NCBI GenBank assembly: GCA_026745465.1
Contig: JACYXH010000772.1
Span: forward strand, 8,792,116-8,856,115
Origin: Lota lota
Lineage: Eukaryota; Chordata; Actinopteri; Gadiformes; Lotidae
Length of the DNA stretch: 64,000 nucleotides
Direction: 5' to 3'
Positions 22,133 through 35,109 of this stretch are shown one piece after another. The first letter of the stretch is position 1. Every line of letters starts with the position of its first letter. The translations under genes were made by a program, and so were the position numbers. The notes below the pieces were generated by a model. The model ran no database searches, was not told the origin of the DNA, and worked only from the letters and a program-made list of their open reading frames with translations.

Positions 22133-22544
22133 GCCACACACACAAGTAATAAAGTGAATGTGTAAGTGTGTGTTAAAAGTATGTGTGACAAAGAAAGAGA
22201 GTGTGTTCGTGAGTCTGTTGTGTGTGCGTGCATGCATGTGTGTGGTCATAGGGCTCCAGTATAAGGTGAGGTTGGACCGCTGATACATCTGAGCCGCCAC
22301 TGGGTTAATTTCACAAACAACATATTTAATTGGAACATAATTGCACCGCAAGGCTAAAAACATCAATAGAATGGAAACACTATTCAGTGGCTACTTTTTT
22401 TATTTTATTTTTTTTACTATTCCTGACAAAAAACAGGTCCGTTTCCATTTCGACAACCCAGAAAGGACAAAGTCTACAGCGTTTAAAATAGACCATTTAT
22501 CCAGGATTCTTGAAGAAGTAATACTTCATCACCACGCTGGACCA

Positions 22545-23130
22545 CGCTCAAAAAGTATACCGCGGCGAAGGCAGCGCTATCTAATGTGAAATGCATTGTT
22601 TTTGACGCCCGTGAATCTCTTTGCATAATCCTCATACCTCCGCACACCTCTCCCTACTTCCTCCCGATGTGGAAGTTATTAATTTCCGACTACCGGTAAA
22701 CACTGTCGGCGAACGATAACACTCGGCGGTTGTCCCAGAACTCGGAGAGCATATCAATAAATGACATCTGAGCGCCCAACGTGTTGACATTTGTGAGAGG
22801 ACGTCCGCGGAGAACAAACACGAGTAGCGGGCGCTGGGGCGCGATAGAACGCAAGAGCGAAGCGTTTAGAGGGGAAATGCACGAGCTAGTATCTGATCCG
22901 CGCAACGCGTCAACACATGTACATATTTGTCCACACGGCGTGCATACCAATTAGTATTGTGCGAACGCGAAGGCCCGGTGACAAAAGGACGGGATCGGCG
23001 TTCGTGATCCCATGGAATCTGACAGTTCAATTAATAGATATTCTTCTTCCGTGCGACGTGCAACTCTCTTCAAAGTCAGAGGGACGAGCGGTGATGTGTG
23101 GCGTGGAGATAGGCTTCGTCGGCCTCGGTA
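22545..23130. promoter_or_regulatory. CpG-rich block, possible CpG island
   Basis: About 580 bp with dense CG dinucleotides, for example CCGCGGCGAAGG (22559), CGTCCGCGG (22801), GGGGCGCGATAG (22836) and CGCGCAACGCG (22896). It stands out from the AT-rich intron. It could mark an alternative promoter of cadm2, an antisense transcript start or an enhancer; no open frame in it looks like protein. Confidence 0.3.
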
Positions 23131-23394
23131 AGCAGAGAATAAATGAAGAGAGGCAGGGTGGGCGTACGGAAGTGGGCCACATATAACGTGATTTGGACAA
23201 GTAGGACAGACTCCCACCTCTTCATCGTCTCTTCCTCTTCCTGAAAGGATGAATCCAGGCAGGTCAGATTTCTCCAGGATGCACAATAAATGGACTTATT
23301 CTACAAAGACAGGTTTTGGCTATGTGTTGGTTGTGGCGTAGGTGTGTGAGGTTAGACAAGGTCACCGGGCGTCAAATGCCCTTATTTAGGTAAG

Positions 23395-23720
23395 CACACG
23401 GCTACGTAGCCTTACATGCTAACATGCCAAGTAACGCAACATGCTAAGTATCCTAACATGCCAAGTACACTAACACACTACATGATCTATCATGCCAAGT
23501 ACACTAACACACTACATGATCTATCATGCCAAGTACCCATGAGTATTGGCATGTCTTTGGTTGTAGCAGGAAATTGAAGTCAGCCACCCAGAAAAAGTAA
23601 ACCATACATGAACACGATGACAACACGCCAGCTCCACACAGAAAGGGTCTGGAACCCAATGCCTCCACCCGTGCCAACCACAGAGCCAGCACTCAGACAC
23701 CAAACTCCAACACCATGAAA
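23395..23720 (+). repeat. dispersed repeat with a 34-bp tandem, related to 50043-52000
   Basis: Opens with repeated CATGCTAACATGCCAAGTA motifs, including a 34-bp unit repeated twice (CATGCCAAGTACACTAACAC...). It continues with GATGACAACACGCCAGCTCC. The same order of motifs occurs at 50060-50200 and 51550-51730, so these belong to one repeat family. The element is not named. Confidence 0.55.
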
Positions 23721-24111
23721 CAAGAAGCGTTAATACACAGATATGTGAAACCCCGCAGCCATTATTGTAGTTGATGAGTAAATGTCTCCATATGGCTGGA
23801 CCCCAAGGCAGCTTGAACCGGAGACCAGGCAGTTGGTCTGAGTCCCAGGAGTATGGGGGGCGGGCGGGGAGTTGAACCGTGCCCAGCGAGCACTGAGACC
23901 TGGGGGCAGGGGAGTGGGAGGAGAGGGGGAGACAGGGGAGAGGGAGGCTGTGATGGGCCCAGCAGGAGGCGCTGAAGGCGTCCCTTCTGCCATCTCTCTC
24001 GCTCTGCCAACTCCTCCACAGACACTCCCTCTCCCCAACAAACACACACACCCTGGAGACCCCCGCGGGCGACCAACCTTTCGTCTGGCAAAGCACACTC
24101 TCATAGGCACC

Positions 24112-24365
<254 letters not shown>

Positions 24366-24749
24366 CACTAACATTCACTACACCCACACACACGCATATG
24401 CAAGCGCTTTATAAAACCCAACAGAATTATCTTTTTGTATGAACCTTTTCCTCCAGTCCACCAATCAACTTCAAGCACTCCCTGTATGTGGCGAACGCAC
24501 CATAGCAACATTAGCCTGCGGCGACTTGCAGAAGGATGCTAAAACACAGAGTCAGCCAACTTTAGCTCACCTCCTCTACATCTGCAGAGAAGTGAGTAAG
24601 ATAGTGGTAGCGGTTAGCAGAACGCTAATGGAGCTGTAGATAAGTACAGCAGTGTTGCTTCATTTAGCATTTCAGTGCTACTATTGTATTTACCATCTTA
24701 CAGTACACTGGCTCACACACCCCAGAGACTCACATCGGCACCGCACTCA

Positions 24750-24751
<2 letters not shown>

Positions 24752-24797
<46 letters not shown>

Positions 24798-24846
24798 CAT
24801 CTACTTGTTATTGTTGAGGGAGAGTTTGGGGGGGGGGGGGGGGGGG
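24752..24846. repeat. (CA)n tract and 19-bp poly-G
   Basis: CA repeat at 24752-24793, then after a 35-bp gap a run of 19 G (24828-24846). Confidence 0.9.
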
Positions 24847-24849
24847 ATG

Positions 24850-26160
24850 ATATCTGTGGTTGGAGGTCTAATCAAAACACCACAGGCAAGAAACAAGTTT
24901 TCTGGAACCCTCTGAAGAGCAGAGCAGAGAATCACAAGTCCTACGTATATCACCGTGTCTTCTAAGCTAAACCGCGCCACAATCCCGGCTTCAATTTCCC
25001 CTTGCTCTCATCTGCAGCTCTGTTCCCATCCCGGTGTCTCGTGTCAGAAGACGCCTGCCACTGCTTCCGCGCCATGTTTCTGGAGCCGCCAGAAACACGG
25101 CAGTGGACAAGCAGACGTAATTGAAATAACCCCACAAAAAAACGGGATTCCACAGGGCAGCGTTATAGAGCCACTGGAAGATAAGGAGAGGGCCCGCTCG
25201 GGTGGAGAGACAGTGGAGGGAAAGACACCTTTGCTTAACCGTTGTTTTAAACCCAAAGACGGTGGAAATGTGGTATAAAGTAAAGAAGGACAATATGTTT
25301 ATTTAGTTGCTGAGCCATCGTCCACAATATGTTTACTGTTTTGTCTTTTTTTGCTTTAACCTCTTCCTTAAACCACCTAACTCCACTGAATAGGTACAAG
25401 AACAATATTTCACAAATACATATTTTTAATATTTATACTGAAATACAATACGAGAATGTAAAAATACTCGTCTTAAAAATGTAGTGCTGGTTATCCTTGT
25501 CCTCCAGTTGTCGTACTCCATCGAGTTTAGGTATTTCGAATTGGTGTAGTATCTATATTTTACATCCCTCCACTGGCAGAAAGACAACATAAACAAATTC
25601 AAAGCGGTTCTATTCCAAAGTCAGGTGCTTCCATTTCAAACTGGTATCTAGTGTTATTCGGGGTATAAAAAGCTTTTGAAACAATAAAACATGAAAATAA
25701 GTGAAAGGTGTCCAGCCTTGGGGTGGAACCGTCGTGGGGCGTATCGTGTGTTACATGGCCAGATGGGGACATGGATATGGATACGGATATGGATATGGAT
25801 ATGGACTTGAATATGGTGTTTGGTTACGTGGGGCGGTCAACCACAGGCAAACAGACGCTGGACATCCATCAACAGGCCGCACAATGTCCTGAAATAAACA
25901 CCACACAAAGAACTAGACCCCCTCCCCCCCCAAATATCTTGACTTCTACAAATTCCCCAGCACAACAGCGCATCTTCTAAAGATATGTGTAAGATATATA
26001 TTTAAAAAACCAAAAGTAAACCGAAGTTGCCTTATTTTAAATTGTAAACGGAGGCTTTTCAAAATGATCGTCTAATGTGCGCCTCTATTTGTCACTCTAC
26101 TCTGAGTCGAATGCCCTTGTGTTGCAGGAAATTGGTTGACATTAAAAGGTGTCAGGCGCT
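24850..26160. other. unannotated intronic sequence
   Basis: Contains a short hexanucleotide repeat (GGATAT, 25770-25812). No gene recognised. Confidence 0.4.
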
Positions 26161-26229
26161 CAGTGAATGCAGATGAGGGATCCAATCGCTGCTGAAGGCA
26201 ACGCAGGATTCAACTTTCCACAGTCTCTC

Positions 26230-26710
26230 TCTGCCAAGCCCCAGGGGAACCAGACCTCTTCCTCCTCCTCCTCCTCCTCTCACCCTCTTCTCCTGTACTT
26301 TTTATCTTCTCTCCCACTCTCAATCCCTTTCCCTTACTCTGCTTTCTATGGGTCTCCACACCATCCCCATCTCCCTGTCTATTTCTCTCTTCTGCCCTCT
26401 TCCTCTCCTCTGCTGTTCTTTTCAGCTCCTCTCCTCGTCTACTTTCCTCCCCTCATCTCTCTTTTTGTTTCCATCTCCCTGCTCGCTTCTCTATTCCCCA
26501 CTATCCCCAGCTCCTCTACTTTTATCTCTTCCACCACACATCTCCCCCCTACCCCGTCCACTCACTCCTCTCCTCCTGTCCTCCTCTCCTCTACACTCCT
26601 CTCCTTATTCCCTTCTCCCCACGTCTTCTCTGCTCCCTCATTCCCTTTCCTCTCCTTCTCCATTTCCTCTCCCTCTTCCATCTCCTCCTCTCGTCTCCCT
26701 CTCTGTCTAG
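26230..26710. repeat. 480-bp pyrimidine-rich tract
   Basis: Nearly all C and T on the plus strand, of mixed TCCTCC/CTCCCC composition. The 230-codon frame across it (26167-26859) is a serine/proline/leucine artefact. Confidence 0.8.
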
Positions 26711-26714
26711 CATG

Positions 26715-27470
26715 GTGGTGTCTCCTCCATGTCTCATGCATGGTGGTGACTACGCCATGTCTCATCTGGCAGAGGAAGCCATTATGGTTCCCCATCCTGG
26801 TTCCACAATGGCTCTGCAGCGCTACAGAACACTTAGCTAAAGTAACGGCACGGCACTGATACTGCTGCTATGTGCTATCAGACATGATGGGGACCGGAAC
26901 ATAGGGGCCATTTCACAGACTGATCTCACCACGGTTTCCCAGGGTGTGGGTGGTGATGTAGCGCTGATACCACCATGTCTCTCCTCCCTATTCCCCGGTA
27001 ATCAATTTAATGTGCCATATCCCAGCATTTGACTTACTTTATATTTACATCATTTTATGCATATGTATAGTCTATTAACATTCTTGTGTGTATACACATC
27101 ATATATTTATTTATTCATTTAATTTTAGAGAGCGGAGCATTCCTTCGCTCATTGCTTTTGACGCACGGCGACGAACGGTAACGGGTACGGTGTTTCCAGG
27201 CGTTCATCTAACCAGATTAACGGGTCAAGTCACTGTGCGTCTCTACACGGGCCTGGGCACTCCGCTCTACCCGCTACCGTAAACCGCATCCATTTGTATT
27301 AAGAAGCACAACTCTGCAGTTATTTGAAGTGTTCTCAAGGGAGACGTGAGGAACGCCGGTGGTGAGGCCTTGCGTCTCGGAAAACCCCCGCTGCAGCCGT
27401 TGTTGCCGCATTACTTTAACGTTATTAAGGCGGGGGCAGGGAACTCAGCAGAAATACAAGCGATGGAGCC
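26715..27470. other. unannotated intronic sequence
   Basis: CATGGTGGTG motifs repeat three times at 26710-26770. Otherwise no gene or repeat recognised; 27130-27300 is moderately CpG-rich. Confidence 0.35.

Positions 27471-27474
<4 letters not shown>

Positions 27475-27530
<56 letters not shown>
27475..27530. repeat. (AG)n microsatellite, 56 bp pure
   Basis: Uninterrupted AG repeat. Confidence 0.97.
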
Positions 27531-27532
<2 letters not shown>

Positions 27533-28254
27533 CTTTGATCCCAGGGCTGATTCCTGGCTACTCCGATGAGAACGTACACACACTTCCAGCTCAGCAGGGG
27601 ACATGGGCCACCAAAAGGTTGTGGAAACATTCTCGTCGTTTTATTGTGTTGATGTGTGTATCATTCGGTTTTTGCAGTCTTTGCCATTTGCGTATTTTTG
27701 TCTATTAGTTGTAGATTGTAGTTGTAGTCGTATTCCTGTATAGTTGTATTCCTGTATAGCTTATCGTGTGGGTGATAAAGATGGCTGTTATAGTCTGCAG
27801 TGCCTTCACCTGCATGTTTGTACATGCATGCACGTCTGTGCATTTGTGCGTGTCGAACAGCTAACTGGTGGACAGGAGTTCTCGGTGCAGTGTCAATGTC
27901 ACCGCCCACGTCAACGCTACACTCAACTGTTTACAACAACAACAACAACAACTGCTCTTAAACCTTCCCTGGATGGAATTCTAGCCTTAAGTCTATACTG
28001 TGCATATCTATATATAGAGAGATAGATGTAGATGATTTACTGTGTATATCTATATACATCTATCTAGTTTACAAACCTAACAGTATAGCTAAAATACCCA
28101 TTCAGCCACGCAAAAATGTCATCCTTTTTAACTGATATAATACTATTAATATTATACGATTATCATTTAGTGTCATACATTATTGATATTGTAGTGGCCT
28201 AGGTGTACTTTGAAATTTGTATCAGCAACAACTACATTATATTTAACAGGTTCG

Positions 28255-28560
28255 ATAGTATCTAAAAAGAAGGGTTTATAGACTGTATATAAAGTATATA
28301 TCTAGGATGGACCTTTAACAATATATACAGTATCTATCTAGTATGGGTCTACTCTATTTATACAGTATCTATCTAGAATGGGTCTATAGACTATATGCAG
28401 TTTCTATCTAGTATTGGTCTATAGACTATGTATATACAGTTTCTATCTAGTATGGGTCTATAGACTATATATCCAGTTTCTGTATGGGTCTATAGACTAT
28501 ATATCCAGTTTCTGTATGGGTCTATAGACTATATACACAGTATCTATCTACGAGTCTATA
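28255..28560. repeat. TATCTATCTAG-type minisatellite, 34-42 bp units
   Basis: About seven to eight degenerate units containing CAGTTTCTATCTAGTATGGG and TCTATAGACTATATA. Two adjacent copies have lost the CTATCTAG part and are identical to each other. Confidence 0.85.
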
Positions 28561-28662
28561 TGTGGACATGAAGTGGGGAAGTTAGGTGGCTTGAAATTGT
28601 AATGGCACCAACTCTTTGGGTCAAGCCTCTCTTGACTTTCTTACCATCTGGTTTGGTGCGTG

Positions 28663-29010
28663 TATGTGAGAGAGAGCAAGGGGGAAGAGAGGGAGAGAGG
28701 AAGGGATGAGAGAGATGGTGGGAGAAAGAGAGACGGAGGGTAGAGAGAGGGAAGGTTGGAGACAGAGAAAGAAAGAGTGAGGGAGGGAGAAGGAGAGAAA
28801 GGGAGGGGGAAGGGAGTAAGGGGGAGGGAGAGAGGGAGGGAGAGAGAGAGGGTAGAGAAAGGAATGGTTGGTGAGAAAGAGGGCAAGAGAAAAAATGGGA
28901 GGGGAGAGAGGGAGGAGAGAGAGGGAGGAATGAGGAGGAAGAGAGAAGGGGGAGAGATAGATGGTAGAAAAGACAGAGAAGGATAGAGAGAGAGAGCGAG
29001 AGCGAGTGAA
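28663..29010. repeat. 350-bp purine-rich tract (GAGGGA)
   Basis: Nearly pure A and G on the plus strand. It has the opposite strand bias from 26230-26710. Confidence 0.85.
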
Positions 29011-29164
29011 GATCACCATTGGGAGGGTGGAGTACAGCAGCCAGCTTGTGTGTGTATGTGTGTGACTAAAATCCCTCTACTATGTATGTAGTAAGCAGTG
29101 TGTAGTATGTTGTTCATACTAATGTGAAGAAGGGTGTTGATGGAGCTGAGAGAACCTGCATGTA

Positions 29165-29510
29165 CACACACATACACAAGCTTGCAGGCTATCACTTTAT
29201 AGTACATCCATAGTATCACGCGTGAGGTCAAACACACACCCAAGCACACACACACACACACACACATGCTTGCAGGCTATCACTCTATAATACATACACA
29301 TTATCACACACACAGTCTAACACACACATGTATATAAACACACACACACACATATACGCACACACAAACACACATGCATAGACACACACACGTACGAACA
29401 CACACACACACACACATACTCACAAACACGCTTGCAGGCTATCACTCTATAATACATACACATTATCAAACACAAAGTCCAACACACACTAACACACAGA
29501 AACACACACG
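29165..29510. repeat. (CA)n with three copies of a CTTGCAGGCTATCACT segment
   Basis: The motif GCTTGCAGGCTATCACTYTA followed by TA-rich sequence occurs near 29179, 29269 and 29430, separated by CA-rich sequence of different lengths. It is a compound minisatellite. Confidence 0.8.
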
Positions 29511-29519
29511 CACAGTTTA

Positions 29520-30605
29520 TTATTCTGCGGGTATATCAGTCTTATCTCTCAACACACTCGTAACGCTGATGGAATCCTAAACCACCAGAGAATACTAATA
29601 CTGCTAATACTACTACTACTAGTCCCGTAAACACTGATAGAGTTAATACTACTACTACTAGTACCTACTAATACTTACTTAGATGGTATACTCATAACTC
29701 ATAATAGCCTCTATAAAGAACACAAATACCAAAACAAATATAGTTTTTCTATGGTAATATATAATAGTATATTATTGTGATTTAGCCATGATGGCTTGTA
29801 GTACTCATCATATATACAGTATAGATATGTATACCCTGATTTCCACTATGCCAGTATTTGCACTTGGTTTAGAAGCGTGTAGTATCTGTATGTTTCTGTC
29901 GGTGGTAGAGAGGGCTCTTGGGGAAGCATTTGCCAGAGGAGCTGCTTGGTTTGAAGGATGCTACGGTTTATATTGCATCAGCTGCCTTTGGTAAACTTCT
30001 GGAACGTTTCCCGCTGACTGCCACAGAAACGAGTGATCATCCTCTGATACACAATAAACCATATTGGCATAGAAAAGCCTTTAGGGCCGCTCAGAATCAT
30101 GGGGGATGTAGTTCCTGCTATGAGAGCACCTGGGGTTTCTAATTAACTAACTAACTCACCTGGCAGACAATCAAGCAACTAACTAACTAACTCAGCCTAA
30201 ATTTGCTGAACGTCTTACCATGTTAGACAATATTCTGACCTTAAGGACTCTAATTAACTACATAAACCTACCCCCAACCCAGCTACTGTCTTGGCAGTGT
30301 CATGCTCTAACTTTAAAACCAAATACTTACTTAAATCTCCAATGTCTAATACCTAACTTTATCCACCCCAAACAACTAGAACTAAAACATCTCTAATCTT
30401 ATCTTGGTATCTAACTAAACATAAAAACCTTATTTATACTCCGGTGGATGAACATTGCAAAATAAAGTTGTGCACTAATTCGCTCAGAGTTGAACATCAT
30501 TATTTCTTGTTATAAAACAGAATGAAAAAGCGAGACGTTTGGAATTGAACCCATTTCAGTTCTCTTTTATGACTACCAGATAGTTTTCCCTACCAAACTG
30601 TCTGT
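29520..30605. other. AT-rich intronic sequence with short tandem motifs
   Basis: Contains a (CTA)n-rich patch at 29594-29690 and AACTAACTAACT near 30140 and 30180. No gene recognised. Confidence 0.4.
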
Positions 30606-30621
30606 AAACATGACATCCCGT

Positions 30622-30862
30622 GACGTATGGGCGGCAGAAGCTCAGGAGGTAGAGCGGGATGACTTGTAACCGGAAGGTTGCTAGTTAGATCCCCAGCTCC
30701 TCCTAGCTGAGTGTCGAGGTGTCCTTGAGCAAGACACCTAACCCTAACTGCTCCCGATGAGCTGTGTCGCCGTGTGTGGTTGACACTGCCGTTAGTATGT
30801 GAATGTGTGTATGAATGGCTGTAAGTCGCTGTGGACAAGAGCGACAGCTAAATATAAATATA
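30622..30862 (+). mobile_element. full-length tRNA-derived SINE
   Basis: The tRNA-like head has box A (AAGCTCAGGAGGTAGAGCGG) and box B (GTTAGATCCCC). The body reads TGTCCTTGAGCAAGACACC TAACCC, and the tail TCGCTGTGGACAAGAGCGAC AGCTAAATA. This is the classical structure of a widespread teleost SINE. Confidence 0.85.
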
Positions 30863-30869
30863 ATCCCCT

Positions 30870-32350
30870 TCAACATGTCAATCTCATGTACAGTCCTGTT
30901 ATCAAATTGAACAACAGATAATACATAAGACACTATTGTAGTCCTATATTAATTGTTACTGCCTTGATTTGCACTGTTTCTATTTCTGTAATTGCTGAGG
31001 TAATGCTTGACTTCACAGGACTAATAAAGTGTAATGTTATCTTAAGAACAAGCTGTGATTCCCCGATACCCGACTGTATGTGTACACTTAATATCTCATT
31101 AATAACCGTTATGCTAACGCCATGTCCTGTCATCAATCAATCACTTTCAACCCATTTATATACACTGTTGATATTTGACCAACGGTAGGGGATCGATACA
31201 TGTATTTACTACATTGATTTATATGGTGATGTACGCCTCCTCCCTCGTGGCTGAGTGTTATTGGATTTGGATTTGGATGGAGGAAGGGGGGATGATCAGA
31301 CCTAGTGTCTCCATCCTGAAGACACTCTCCACCATTTAAAACACTAGCATCTTTGTTTTTTACCCAACATTGGTACTCCACAATATCGCCCAGAGGGAAC
31401 CAATATCCCAGTGTTTCTATGAGGTTGGGGAAATAATTAAGGGTGGGGATGATTTTGTAGCCAGCGTGTTTTGGTAATTCCCCCTCCTTTGACTCAGCAG
31501 GAGGGGAAACCCTGGGGCTCTGAACAAACTGCTGACTGCCTAACGGGAGGTCCGAGGGGAAGTCGAATATCTCTCTCAACCCCAGAGAGCCAATCACACC
31601 AGCCTCCTCTGCAAACACTGCACATCCAGCCTTATAATCAATGGGGCGCTGTCTTCGTCTCTCTTGATGACGGCAACATACAGCATTGCATCACCATGGC
31701 AACCGCGGCCTGCTCAGCAAACTAGGTTTGTTGTTGTTTTTGTGAGTGACTGATGAAGAGCGAGCAGAAAGTTAAGCTAAGCTCTGGGCAGACGGTCGTC
31801 GAGAGGCAGTCGATTGAAAACTGAAGCCAAAATGTTACGATGATACAAACTCAAAGAGATTGGTTTGAAAGCGCCAAGTTTCATGTTGAAAACAAACACT
31901 TTGACGGGTGTGGGTCTGTTATCCTGTTTATATATATCTGTCTAGCATATATCTTTAGTATTTTCACATTTATTTGGTTGTCACTAAAAAGGTTATTCAT
32001 TTCTTATTTTAATTTGTCTTGAAAGAAATGAAGAGCCTTTCCATGGACTTAGCTGGAGATGCAGCATGTTTCTCTGCATAACAGTGCCAAATTTGGTTTA
32101 AGTTGTATCATTAGTGCTGGCAGCAGACTCATAACCAAGCCGTCCAACATCACAACTCTTTCTTTCTCTCTGCGCCGCCAAAAACGCAATTAAGGATGGA
32201 AAAGGCACAGAGAACAAAAACTCTTGCAAAGATCCAGCGATTAATGACTATTTATTTTTACACGCTGTGGAGACAAATATGTTGGTTTTCTTCAGAAGCG
32301 CTATATGACAGTGTGTGTTTTTCCCTAAACCTGTACGTTTATTTTTAAGC
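30870..32350. other. unannotated intronic sequence
   Basis: A 161-codon minus-strand frame (31133-31618) has non-repetitive composition but no motif I recognise. Otherwise nothing is supported. Confidence 0.35.
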
Positions 32351-32759
32351 CCACGGTGTGAGCAGAAGGGGGGGAGGGGGGGTGTTCATTGGAATGGAAC
32401 TCATTACCTGCAGAGCGCGGTAATAACCTACTACACTTGAACAGGTGAGTCCAAACGGCTCCAAGGCACTGGGAACCTGGTGTTGGTACATCCGAGCCAG
32501 TACCACCACCACCGCCCACGCTGCCTCTCACCGGTTACAAAACCCGGCACACACGGCACAGTTGAATGGATCAGGGTGTCGTTGCGCACGTCAACAGATG
32601 GGGGGGGGAGGGGGTTTTGGTGTCCCTAGCGCCCCCAGCTTGTTATTAGGGGGCCTCTCAGCCACCTGTCCGCCAGGTGTAACGTTGGCATCACACCTGG
32701 GCGGGCATCCACAAGCCACCAGCAAAGTTCTGCCCCGATTGCGAATGCAAATCGCATCC

Positions 32760-33010
32760 GCACTCCGAGAATAGAGAGAATAGACAGAGAGAGAGACACA
32801 CACACTCGTCATGCACTGCGCGCCGACCAGACGGCGAGAATGTGAAACGATACATGAGCCGATTTGTGTCACAGCTGTGATGTATGCATGTCGTGTCACG
32901 GCTTTGGAGTGTAGGGAGGGGATGGGGGAGTGGGGTGAGGTGAGGGTGTGGGGGGAGGGAGTGGGATGGGGTGGAGGGAGGGATAGAGGGGTGTAGGGAG
33001 TGATGAGGTA
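32760..33010. repeat. G-rich GGGGTGAGG tract
   Basis: The part from 32915 to 33005 is GGGGAGTGGGG-rich and could form G-quadruplexes on the plus strand. A short GA run lies at 32770-32800. Confidence 0.5.
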
Positions 33011-33351
33011 CATTGTCATTGTGATAATGAGTGGGGAATCAACATGGGTTATTTACTGAACAACCCCAATAACTTACTGCCTTTGAACCAAAACAGTCAG
33101 CCAAACGGTTGTAATTGACAGTGATTAAACTACTGCACAGAACAGCACTGGGAGAGGGTTAGCAACTGAATGACCGGTATGAACCGGAAGAAACGGAAAC
33201 GCCCACGGCTCCAAACTATCTCAGGTCACTCGTTAGTTTAATTTCCTCCAAATGAGCTGAACTCCACCCATGTGATGTACTGCTAATGATCTATCATGTT
33301 ATAATGCCTTTATACCTACATTATACCTGCCTCGTCATCAAAATAGCAACA

Positions 33352-33560
33352 CTGTATGGTCTAGTAGTTAGGGTGTGTTCAATTCAAATGGTACTGGGTT
33401 CAAACCCGTACCTGCTCCTTACTGACCTGTCTCTGTATTCACTGTCTAACCCTCACCTGCTCCTTACTGACCTGTCTCTGTATTCACTGTCTAACCCTCA
33501 CCTGCTCCTTAATAATATGTCTCTGAATTCATTGGGAATCACTTTGGATAGAATCAACAA
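33352..33560 (+). mobile_element. tRNA-derived SINE, TAGTCTAGTGG family, with internal tandem
   Basis: The head is TATGGTCTAGTAGTTAGGGTG with box B GGGTTCAAACCC, and the tail is ATCACTTTGGATAGA. The CCTGCTCCTTACTGACCTG body segment is repeated about three times with a 45-bp period (33409-33545), which the sister copies at 4074 and 58492 do not have. Confidence 0.8.
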
Positions 33561-33728
33561 ACTTTCGAAATGACAAAATGTGACACGTTTCAATCTTAGT
33601 GCTGAATATACTGCTGTTCAGGGTGTAATCTGTGCAGTGTCCTGTTTCTGACATGTTCTTTTCTCCAGGATGCATGTTCTTCTCATAATATCGCACCCGG
33701 CGATAAGCAGGGAGACGGCAAAGAGGAG

Positions 33729-33936
<208 letters not shown>

Positions 33937-34194
33937 GATGGGGAGAGACCCGACAGTCGTCACACGCTTCCATCCATCACGTGTAATCTGTTGGGTTGGT
34001 GTTTTTTTTATTTTTATATTTTCGTGTGGGCCTCAATCGCCACAGATACACCCCCACTCTCCCTCCCCCTCCCTCGCCCCTTCCACCCTCCCACCGCCCC
34101 CCGAGCTAGGAACCAACCCATCATCCGTCACCGTGGTGATATGGCACCGCTTCAACCCGTCCGTCTCAGCATCACCACCTGAAGCGAGACGCGC

Positions 34195-34275
34195 AAAGGA
34201 GAGAGAGAGCGAGAGCGAGCGAGAAAGAAAGAAAGAGAGAGGGAGAGAGAGAATAACAAAGAAAAAGAGATAGCT
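34195..34275. repeat. purine-rich (GA/GAAA) tract
   Basis: GAGAGAGCGAGAGCGAGCGAG followed by GAAAGAAAGAAAG-type sequence. Confidence 0.7.
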
Positions 34276-34519
34276 ACAGAAAGAGATAGAGAAGTGGTGT
34301 TTTTTTTGGTTTTTCTTCTTCTTCAATGTTGACTTTGAAAAGTGCTAGCATGTGCGTGCGGGAGGCGGGGAGAGAAAACTCGCAGAAGTCTCTGGGTAAT
34401 TCAACCTCTCATTGACTTCCTCAGAGTGTGTGTGTGTGAGGCAGCCGCTACTCTTCAGCTGGGGGTCCGGGAGGTTGATTAAAGACAGGCTCGCTAGCAG
34501 GCACCAAGAACAAAGCTCT

Positions 34520-34524
<5 letters not shown>

Positions 34525-34554
<30 letters not shown>

Positions 34555-34640
34555 TGAAACAAAGAAACACACAAGCAAACACAGACACACACACATAAAA
34601 CACACACACACACAGCGACCCCCCCCCACCCCCCACTACT
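34525..34640. repeat. (CA)n tract with terminal C run
   Basis: CA-rich sequence with AAACAC interruptions, ending in CCCCCCCCACCCCCCAC. Confidence 0.85.
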
Positions 34641-34914
34641 AGAAGGAAGACCACCACCTCCTTCACCCCGGCATGCCGATGGAGTTAATCGAGTCTGGCT
34701 GACATCATGATGATAATACCAATAAATACCGTTATACACCCCCCACACTCCCTCCCTCTGCTCACACACTCATCGTAATCATTACACCACCCCTCATCCA
34801 TCATGGAGGGAGGCAGGGGGAGACGGAAGAGTTAAGACCAGACGCTTTCTGGTCGTGTTTATTAGCACCATCGCCGCGGAGATGATGTGTTTGGTGCCGC
34901 TGACTTTGGGGGTC

Positions 34915-35036
<122 letters not shown>

Positions 35037-35109
35037 CAGTGTCATCATCATCCTCAGATGGTTCTCTCTCTCTCCCATCCCTCTCCTCCATTCGTTTATA
35101 CAACTGTTA

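Noticed and set aside
24565..24590. 11-nt microexon between CTCTGCAG and GTGAGC on the minus strand
   Set aside because: It contains a stop codon in one phase, would shift the cadm2 frame and has no other support.
30622..30700. Functional tRNA gene
   Set aside because: Box A and B are present but the cloverleaf is not intact and the sequence runs into a SINE body and tail.
31133..31618. 161-codon minus-strand frame as a gene
   Set aside because: No family resemblance; could be a transposon remnant but nothing supports it.
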